The notes under the pieces: generated by a model | Seen by the model: the letters and a program-made list of their open reading frames with translations, nothing else | Databases searched by the model: none | What the model was told of the DNA's origin: nothing | Translations under genes and position numbers: made by a program | Shown here: one piece after another, positions 36,823-42,423 of the stretch | Numbering within the stretch: the stretch's first letter is position 1 | Layout: every line of letters begins with the position of its first letter | IMG/VR virus record: IMGVR_UViG_3300024255_000054 | Coordinates: 1-42,423 of that record | Length of the DNA stretch: 42,423 nt | Source of the DNA: a virus | Reading direction: 5' to 3' (one strand)

Positions 36823-39318
36823 TTAAGAGAAGAATGAATCAAGTGTTATTTTTTTCTCAGCAGTCCATCCAATTATATCTAGAATACTAGTTACAGGGTT
36901 TAGAAATGCCTTTTCAAACTGCAAATCATAATCAGCTTCAACTCCAAATTCTTTAGGAAATTCTTGAATGAATGCAATCACATTTTCCCTGAATACATTA
37001 GGAGTTTTTAAATAAACAAATTTTATTCTCTCTCCGTTTTGAATAAGTGAATATTTATTTGTAAGTTTTTTTTGTTTCAAATAATGATTGAACAAAAGAG
37101 CCCCTCTAGTATGACCTGGCGTACCTTTAATATAAATGTCTGAGTAAGATTTATACTTATTTACATCACTCACACCACGCGGAAAGGCAATGTCTTCTAC
37201 AGGCAAATTATTAAACTCTTGCCTACATTCATTAATGTAATGAATAATTTGATCATTAGTGCCAGTCAAGATAATCTTAACAGCATCTTTGATCATCTTA
37301 CGACATGGAGAAGGAGTAGAAGATTTAATTGCCTCAAGACCCATAATCTTTAGTTTTGGTTCAGAGTATTGAACACCTTCACTATTCCATACATTAAGAG
37401 CATATTTTTTCTTTGCTGTCCATACTCCACGTTCAGCAATGTTCTCCCGTTTCATAACCATCATCTGACTATAAGCATTCACATAATTAGATAATTCTTG
37501 ATAAGATTTATCGATAAATATCTCGAAATCTGATTGGCAAATTTTATCAAGTACATAAACAATCTTTTGAGGATCTCTATCTTTTCCTTCGAATAACTTA
37601 TCTACAAGAGGACCAAGATTGAGATAGATGGAGTCAGTGTCCATGGCAATAACATAATCAACATCACCCGATTTAAGAATGTTATTCAGACGACTATTCA
37701 GTTTATTCTCAATCCAACGGATAGAGACTTCACCAGAAAGCGTAATCGCTTCCGCATTGTCCAATTTGTAGTAACGGAAATATTGATTACCAATAGCACC
37801 ATATGCAGAGTTGAGTTGAATCTTGCGAGCCATCTGAATATTATTACATCTGGCAATCTCTTTTTCAAGTGCTTTAGTTGGAGTCTTTTCATAATCTTGC
37901 TTTGCCTTAAGCATCTTCTTTTTATAGATGGTGCGATCCTTATAGATCTTATCCATCAGTTCTGGTAAGAACCCACGAACATCCTTACGATACATAGCAC
38001 CATTAGCACACACTGCATAGTCTTTATACATCTCAAGACTTAACTCTCTATTGATAATTTTATCTTTAGTGACACTTGGATGTTTTTCTTCCATAAGTGT
38101 TTCTGGAGAAATATTATACTGCATAATCAAATGAGGATACAGTGAATTAAGGTCAAAAGACACAATCCAATCATAAGTACCTGGAGTAGGTGGTTTTACA
38201 AAAGCACCATCATACTTTCCATCTTTTTTATTTGCTTTCTTTGGTGGAATTACAACATTTTTCTTTTTCAAGTAATTGTAGATAATAGTATCCCACATTG
38301 TAACTTGAGTGAATACATCATTATAGTTTACTTTAGCATCATATGCCATTGTAATTGCAAGTTCAATTAGTTTCATCTTGTCTTCCATTCGGTCAACAAG
38401 TTCCACGTCAATGATGTTATATTCTACAAACTTCTGCCATCCATTAGTATAGAAATCTTTGAATGTTTCAAACTCAGAGTGGTCAAGTTTTTTCTGTCCG
38501 AGTTCTACACTAGCAATGTAATCAAGTCGATAAGATTCTTGCTTTTTATAGGTGAACTTTTTATACAAAGTCAAATAGTCAAGTTGAGTAACACCACCAA
38601 CATCATAGTGTATCATTTCACGATGATCTCTGATAGTCATTTTCTCAGTTACTAACCCCCAAGGAGAAAGACGTTTCATCAACTTCTCACCAAGAATACG
38701 ATCAATACGACGTACCAAGTAAGGCATGTCATAAAACTCACTATTCCATCCAGTTACGACTTCTGGACAATTTTCTTCAATCATCCACCAATTTATAAAG
38801 TCATTCAGAAGTTCTTTTTCAGTTTCAAACTGTTTGTAAATAAGATTATCCTGAGTATTTTTAAATGGACCTTTACCCCAAGTCCGAATTTGCTTTGTAG
38901 TATAATCTTGAATAGTAATCAAGAGAACTTCTTCGGCAGCAGACTCTACATCAGGAAATCCATTTTCAGATGAAACCTCAATATCAATCGTAGAGATTTT
39001 AATTTTATTAGTATCAAAAGTAATTTCATCATTAGGATACATTTCTGAAATGTACTGATAGATAAATCTCTCGTTACCGTAAATTTTAAATCCTTTTACA
39101 TTATCATACTTTTTGATAAATTCTCTACTATCACGAATACCACCAGGTTGAATAGATTCTACATAATCACCTTCTAGTGTTTTATATTTTGTTTTTTTAC
39201 CAGAAGGAACAAAAAGAGTTGGGTAAAACTTTTCTCGACTAGCAAAATGTCGTCCATTCTCATATCCACGCACAAGGACATTATCTCCAACTACTTGTAC
39301 GTTTGTATAAAATCTCAT
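36823..39318 (-). CDS. 43: DNA polymerase, family B (T4 gp43)
   Basis: An 831-residue intact polymerase. Exonuclease motif I is STIDIEVSS. Polymerase motif A is DLNSLYPHLIMQ, motif B QLNSAYGAIGNQYF, and motif C IAMDTDSIYL. It is a single ORF with no intein or split. It replicates phage DNA. The ATG immediately follows the small 85-aa gene (TAATG-type junction). Confidence 0.97.
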   Translation of the reverse strand: MRFYTNVQVVGDNVLVRGYENGRHFASREKFYPTLFVPSGKKTKYKTLEGDYVESIQPGGIRDSREFIKKYDNVKGFKIYGNERFIYQYISEMYPNDEITFDTNKIKISTIDIEVSSENGFPDVESAAEEVLLITIQDYTTKQIRTWGKGPFKNTQDNLIYKQFETEKELLNDFINWWMIEENCPEVVTGWNSEFYDMPYLVRRIDRILGEKLMKRLSPWGLVTEKMTIRDHREMIHYDVGGVTQLDYLTLYKKFTYKKQESYRLDYIASVELGQKKLDHSEFETFKDFYTNGWQKFVEYNIIDVELVDRMEDKMKLIELAITMAYDAKVNYNDVFTQVTMWDTIIYNYLKKKNVVIPPKKANKKDGKYDGAFVKPPTPGTYDWIVSFDLNSLYPHLIMQYNISPETLMEEKHPSVTKDKIINRELSLEMYKDYAVCANGAMYRKDVRGFLPELMDKIYKDRTIYKKKMLKAKQDYEKTPTKALEKEIARCNNIQMARKIQLNSAYGAIGNQYFRYYKLDNAEAITLSGEVSIRWIENKLNSRLNNILKSGDVDYVIAMDTDSIYLNLGPLVDKLFEGKDRDPQKIVYVLDKICQSDFEIFIDKSYQELSNYVNAYSQMMVMKRENIAERGVWTAKKKYALNVWNSEGVQYSEPKLKIMGLEAIKSSTPSPCRKMIKDAVKIILTGTNDQIIHYINECRQEFNNLPVEDIAFPRGVSDVNKYKSYSDIYIKGTPGHTRGALLFNHYLKQKKLTNKYSLIQNGERIKFVYLKTPNVFRENVIAFIQEFPKEFGVEADYDLQFEKAFLNPVTSILDIIGWTAEKKITLDSFFS

Positions 39319-39575
39319 TATTTAATCAAAGTTTGATACTTTTCGATGAGTGTTGGATTAGGTTCAGCAAGAGTCAGAATTTTATCAGAAGAGATCATAT
39401 ACTGATTATCAGTAGTATAATCAATCAACCATGGAGATAGTGTACAGTCTGACTGATTCAACAAAAATGGTTCAGTCAACTTACAATCAGGTTCTCCAAG
39501 TTCTGTTGTTACTTCTTCAATCTGACTGATCAGAATCTGATTGGTCGTCAGTAGAATCAATTTGATCGGTGTCAT
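39318..39575 (-). CDS. Small conserved protein, tandem paralogue B, 85 aa
   Basis: An 85-residue beta-rich protein starting MTPIKLILLTTNQILISQIE. It resembles the preceding 118-aa protein in layout: same first strands, a PW-containing centre, then ILTLAEPNPTLIEKY versus ALEPTPGLKKMY. It overlaps that gene by 59 nt, starting inside its acidic tail. The fold may be Sm/LSM-like, which is only a guess from the strand pattern. Function unknown, next to gp43. Confidence 0.68.
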   Translation of the reverse strand: MTPIKLILLTTNQILISQIEEVTTELGEPDCKLTEPFLLNQSDCTLSPWLIDYTTDNQYMISSDKILTLAEPNPTLIEKYQTLIK

Positions 39576-39873
39576 TTAAAATTTGCTCCTCATACATTTT
39601 TTTAAGTCCAGGTGTTGGTTCTAGTGCAGTCACTAAGAAATCTGGAATAATAGGCACTACTTTATCTGCAGAAAATCTTGGCCAAGGATTTAAAGAAATA
39701 CTCATTTGATCTTTTTCATAACCTTCTTCATTGGTAATTCTATACTTACCATTCACATCAATAGTACAAGGTGTCTCTAGGACATAAGTAATTAACTTAC
39801 CCTCATCAAATCCTTCTTTGATATCCGCAATGACTTCTTGACCAGATTTGAATACTACAATTTTTACAGACAT
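39517..39873 (-). CDS. Small conserved protein, tandem paralogue A, 118 aa
   Basis: A 118-residue protein starting MSVKIVVFKSGQEVIADIKE, with a compact beta domain to about residue 80 (ISLNPWPRFSADKVVPI), then EPTPGLKKMYEEQI and a 20-residue Asp/Gln/Ser tail. It is the paralogue of the following 85-aa protein. The last 59 nt also encode the start of that protein in another frame. Promoter at 39895-39923. Confidence 0.7.
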   Translation of the reverse strand: MSVKIVVFKSGQEVIADIKEGFDEGKLITYVLETPCTIDVNGKYRITNEEGYEKDQMSISLNPWPRFSADKVVPIIPDFLVTALEPTPGLKKMYEEQILNDTDQIDSTDDQSDSDQSD

Positions 39874-39894
39874 AACTCTCCAATGCTCACTACG

Positions 39895-39923
39895 ATTTTA
39901 GCACAAAAAAAGAGGGATAGCAA
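39895..39923 (-). promoter_or_regulatory. Promoter overlapping the hsp20 terminator
   Basis: Minus strand: TTGCTA (39918-39923), 17 nt, TAAAAT (39895-39900). The -35 lies in the 3' side of the terminator hairpin. It would drive the paralogue pair and gp43. Confidence 0.6.
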
Positions 39924-39946
39924 CTGGATTTTGCCAGTTTCCCTCT
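39905..39946 (-). terminator. Intrinsic terminator after hsp20
   Basis: Minus strand: AGAGGGA and AACTGG strands pair with CCAGTT and TCCCTCT (39911-39946) with a small internal bulge, followed by TTTTTTT. Confidence 0.83.
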
Positions 39947-39980
39947 GAGACGACGATATTTGGAGTTTAACCAAAAGTAT

Positions 39981-40415
39981 TTAGAACCAGACTTTCTTTT
40001 GATGATGCTCTGGCACAATTCTTCCCAGAACAATACTTAACAACCCATCCTCAAATTCAACTGATCTAACTTCCGTGTCCTCTGCCAATGTCCAAGATCT
40101 GGTGAAAGATCGTTGAGCCATTCCTCTGTGGACATAGGTGGTTTCTGATTCTGTATCTTCTTTCTGTCCTTCGACAAAGAGTTTTCCGTCTTGTGTGTAG
40201 ACATTTACTTCTTTCTTTTTAAATCCTGCAAGTGCAAGTTCTAGTCTTGATTCTACTGTACTGACCGTGACTAGATTAAATGGAGGATAATTCTTCGTTG
40301 TTTCGTGGAGATTAAACAACCTATCGAAGTATTCATCCATTCCTATGCTATTCCTATTTATACGCTCCATGAGCGCAGGCAGGTCTGCAGCAGTGTACCG
40401 TGCAAGGTTTCCCAT
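39981..40415 (-). CDS. hsp20: Small heat-shock protein Hsp20
   Basis: A 144-residue alpha-crystallin-domain chaperone. The N-terminal arm holds MDEYFDRLFNLHE. The crystallin domain includes LALAGFKKKEVNVYTQDGKL, YVHRGMAQRSFTRSWTL and the final EDGLLSIVL. It is widespread in cyanophage genomes and may hold folding intermediates during assembly. I start at 40415, which has GGGG upstream; the longer frame to 40466 lacks support. Late and early promoter elements lie upstream. Confidence 0.92.
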   Translation of the reverse strand: MGNLARYTAADLPALMERINRNSIGMDEYFDRLFNLHETTKNYPPFNLVTVSTVESRLELALAGFKKKEVNVYTQDGKLFVEGQKEDTESETTYVHRGMAQRSFTRSWTLAEDTEVRSVEFEDGLLSIVLGRIVPEHHQKKVWF

Positions 40416-40473
40416 TTGTATTTCCCCTTTTAAAGCGAGTTTGTGTTTTGTGGACCCCGAAGGCATCCATACT

Positions 40474-40508
40474 TATTTATATCATAGCATAAAAAACGGA
40501 GTGTTGAA
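40474..40508 (-). promoter_or_regulatory. Combined early-like and late promoter for hsp20
   Basis: Minus strand: late TATAAATA (40474-40481) follows a -10 TATGAT (40481-40486). A weak -35 TTCAAC (40503-40508, 16-nt spacer) lies in the loop of the preceding terminator. Confidence 0.55.
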
Positions 40509-40514
40509 CTCCGT
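40491..40514 (-). terminator. Intrinsic terminator after the DEAH ATPase gene
   Basis: Minus strand ACGGAG, 7-nt loop, CTCCGT (40496-40514), then TTTTTT. Confidence 0.8.
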
Positions 40515-40528
40515 AAATTTTTATTCGG

Positions 40529-42157
40529 TTATACTATACTGAAAAATTTATCTAAAGTTCCATCACCTTTCCAATCTTCAATCTCTTTATTCACATTAAC
40601 CGTAAATTTACTACCGTCACATGGACACTCAACCTCTACTTCCAAATTAATAGGAAGAAAACTTATTTTTGGAGAGTCATTAATAAATGTTCTATCCAAC
40701 CAAGCATGTCCTTCTTCAACTGTGTTTACATAATCTTCCTTAAAATCTTGAATCGATTCTTTCCACGTTCTTTTAATTTTTACATTATCTGGATACCAGA
40801 TATCAAAGTTGTTAGCAGTTTTTATAGTTTCAATTACTACTTCAACGGGAATACCATACTCTTTACTATACTCTCTTACATATAGTTCAATATTATTTTT
40901 GAATTTCTTTCGGATGATGTTACCCGTACCAACGTCAATCCTAACCATTCTTCCATAAATTTGAAGGGGAATTAGGGTTCTAATTTCTTTTGGATCACGG
41001 AGACGACATACAACTTCAACATGAAAATTGTGAACGTTGATTCCTGATCTAGCACGATTAACTACAATTACATGTCGTAAAGGATTTTCGGGGTCTTCTA
41101 GTCTTCTAATGAGTTCTTTAGAATCATTACATCTAATGGTTTCTGAACCATAGTCTTCAGTTCCATTATTATAATTTAAATCCCAAACACGAATGCCAGT
41201 TTCGGTCATAGTGGCAATCATCTTGGAGTTTGGATCTTCACCAGTTCCCAAAAGATAGTCAGACAACTCTTTCCGAACATCATCAATAGACGCGCCCCAA
41301 GTGCCAACTTTAGTTCCTGCTAGAAAAAGTCCTGTTTTTTTGCATACAATATTCGAATCAAACTCTTGTAGTTGTGCTAACTTACTTTCAGTATCCCTAA
41401 TTTTTTCAATACTATCTGCAATATACTTTGAGATTGAATTTCTTCCAGAATGTTTTACAAACGGGTATTCGATAACATTTCCCAACCATGCTTGACTAGC
41501 AATTAATGACTTTTTATCTGGCATTTTATTGCAAATCGAAAATCTATCAGTGAGACTCTTATCACCTTCATGGTGTTTTGTGACAGTTGCGGTAAATCCA
41601 ACAATTCTGGGATTTACTTTAGCCCATTCAAAGAAATTATCGATTGTGCTTGCTTTATATTGAGTGTGATATCCATAAGTGGTGATGTATGCTTCACCAC
41701 CCTTATCACCACACCCAACATACTGGTGTGCTTCTTCAATGACAACCACTGCATTTGGTGCTAATTCGAGCATTTCATCAAAATACATCGAAAAATAAGA
41801 GTGTGTCACAGAAACACAAGCAACAATATCAGTTCTTTTTGAGAGACTCTCAATATTTCTGACAGTTGTTGGATCTAAATTATTATAATATTGATAAAGT
41901 GTTTCATCATTACTCAACAAATCAACATCAACAAAAGTTCCATCATCTGCTACCTCAGTCGTAGGAGAGACTCTGATGATGTATTTGAGGTCTGGAAAAA
42001 CGTTCTTCAAGATGACCGGCATCTCTTTATCTTGGAAGTAACTTTTTCCTAATCCCGTTTGTCCTCTAATAATTTTGATCCTAGGATCATTAGCAAACTT
42101 ATAATCTTCGACAGATGCTTTAAAAGATGCAGATAAGATCTCATATGGAAGTTTCAT
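40529..42157 (-). CDS. SF2 DEAH-type helicase/ATPase, 542 aa
   Basis: A 542-residue superfamily 2 ATPase. Walker A is RGQTGLGKSYF (residues 31-41), the DEAH-type box is VVVIEEAH (137-144), and GFTATVTK is motif III. A second RecA-like domain ends with a motif VI-like QIYGRMVRID. A short C-terminal domain has a Cys pair (VECPCDGSKF), perhaps a zinc knuckle. It does not look like the usual UvsW sequence. It may act in branch migration, restart or a defence-related role. It begins after a long leader with early and late promoters. Confidence 0.78.
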   Translation of the reverse strand: MKLPYEILSASFKASVEDYKFANDPRIKIIRGQTGLGKSYFQDKEMPVILKNVFPDLKYIIRVSPTTEVADDGTFVDVDLLSNDETLYQYYNNLDPTTVRNIESLSKRTDIVACVSVTHSYFSMYFDEMLELAPNAVVVIEEAHQYVGCGDKGGEAYITTYGYHTQYKASTIDNFFEWAKVNPRIVGFTATVTKHHEGDKSLTDRFSICNKMPDKKSLIASQAWLGNVIEYPFVKHSGRNSISKYIADSIEKIRDTESKLAQLQEFDSNIVCKKTGLFLAGTKVGTWGASIDDVRKELSDYLLGTGEDPNSKMIATMTETGIRVWDLNYNNGTEDYGSETIRCNDSKELIRRLEDPENPLRHVIVVNRARSGINVHNFHVEVVCRLRDPKEIRTLIPLQIYGRMVRIDVGTGNIIRKKFKNNIELYVREYSKEYGIPVEVVIETIKTANNFDIWYPDNVKIKRTWKESIQDFKEDYVNTVEEGHAWLDRTFINDSPKISFLPINLEVEVECPCDGSKFTVNVNKEIEDWKGDGTLDKFFSIV

Positions 42158-42269
42158 ATTTTTAAATTGAAAGTAACTTATTCAGATGAAGACTTTTACA
42201 TCCTCATACAAGACTAACTCCAGACCAGTTAATTCAAGTTTTACCTTGCTGATAATTTATTAGTCCCAC

Positions 42270-42277
42270 TATTTATA
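42270..42277 (-). promoter_or_regulatory. Late promoter element
   Basis: TATAAATA on the minus strand, about 112 nt upstream of the DEAH ATPase start, leaving a long AT-rich leader in which I see no gene. Confidence 0.6.
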
Positions 42278-42292
42278 CATGATGATAGTGAA

Positions 42293-42321
42293 ATCATAAC
42301 ATAAAAAAAGACCCCTGTCAA
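42293..42321 (-). promoter_or_regulatory. Early promoter whose -35 is the loop of a terminator
   Basis: Minus strand: TTGACA (42316-42321), 17 nt, TATGAT (42293-42298). The -35 hexamer is exactly the 6-nt loop of the upstream terminator hairpin. Confidence 0.8.
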
Positions 42322-42327
42322 GGGGTC
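42303..42327 (-). terminator. Intrinsic terminator of the right-edge gene
   Basis: Minus strand GACCCC, loop TTGACA, GGGGTC (42310-42327), then TTTTTTT. Confidence 0.88.
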
Positions 42328-42375
42328 GCGGGTGTTCCGATTGTAGAGTGTGCCGCACGAAAAGCACGAAACTAT

Positions 42376-42423
42376 TTATGCTTCCTCTTGGGGTTTTGAC
42401 TTCTTACCGATGTTATACTTCTG
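42376..42423 (-). CDS. C-terminal end of a gene cut by the window edge
   Basis: The last 15 codons of a minus-strand ORF read QKYNIGKKSKPQEEA before TAA. It is followed 50 nt later by a strong terminator, which supports a real gene end. Too short to identify. CATAAATA overlaps its stop and could be a late-promoter variant. Confidence 0.5.
   Translation of the reverse strand, partial: QKYNIGKKSKPQEEA

Noticed and set aside
40529-42157. Calling the 542-aa ATPase UvsW
   Set aside because: Only generic SF2 motifs match; the rest of the sequence does not look like UvsW by eye.
1-42423. CRISPR array, insertion sequence, integrase or attachment site
   Set aside because: No regularly spaced repeats, transposase motifs or terminal inverted repeats were seen.

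Overview
The window is a stretch of a T4-like myovirus genome that infects marine picocyanobacteria (Synechococcus or Prochlorococcus). The evidence is a T4-type replication set (gp43 polymerase, UvsX recombinase, gp41 helicase, gp61 primase, NrdA and NrdB) mixed with cyanophage auxiliary metabolic genes (two high-light-inducible proteins, a plant-type ferredoxin, PurM, MazG, Hsp20). Late promoters of the TATAAATA type and tRNA genes fit the same picture. Every supported gene is on the minus strand, so transcription runs from high to low coordinates. No photosystem gene lies in the window.

Layout, in window order. 1-1303: a tightly overlapping photosynthesis-related micro-operon (hli, a 28-aa membrane peptide, petF, a 107-aa protein, a 49-aa protein, a second hli, a 43-aa membrane peptide). 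1477-2038: a secreted porin-like protein with a structured leader and a combined early/late promoter. 2035-16657: a 14.6-kb, 19-gene glycan operon whose cistrons overlap or nearly touch. It holds GDP-mannose 4,6-dehydratase, a histidine-active-site DegT-fold 3-dehydratase, a GDP-fucose synthase homologue, a sugar-activation module (PfkB kinase, KdsC-like phosphatase, nucleotidyltransferase fused to RpiB), eight to ten glycosyltransferases or transferase-like proteins, FkbM methyltransferase, cupin, GDPD and an epimerase. 16733-18186: purM and two unknown genes. 18187-18537: gene-free but structured, with two consensus promoters and a candidate non-coding RNA containing an H-type pseudoknot. 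18521-22069: many micro-genes, tRNA-Ser(UGA), tRNA-Gly(UCC), tRNA-Arg(UCU), a tRNA fragment, an HNH and a SegE-like GIY-YIG endonuclease. 22082-27135: nrdB, nrdA, primase and a coiled-coil membrane protein. 27145-32777: late, probably virion-associated genes. 32838-40415: small genes, mazG, gp41, a 2OG-Fe(II) oxygenase, uvsX, gp43, a tandem paralogue pair and hsp20. 40529-42157: an SF2 DEAH-type ATPase. The 3' end of one more gene runs off the right edge.

The genes make sense together as a takeover programme: keep photosynthetic electron flow running (hli, ferredoxin), supply nucleotides (PurM, NrdAB, MazG), copy and recombine DNA, then build particles. The large glycan operon is the unusual cargo. 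It appears able to make at least one GDP-6-deoxyhexose, possibly a GDP-3,6-dideoxyhexose such as colitose, and perhaps a second activated sugar from a ketose phosphate, and to assemble them into a decorated glycan.

Control elements are dense and regular. Early promoters follow TTGACW-N17-TATWWT closely. At several junctions the -35 hexamer sits inside the hairpin of the preceding intrinsic terminator. In the clearest case (42303-42327) the hairpin loop is exactly TTGACA. All assignments are from reading the sequence; no database search was run.
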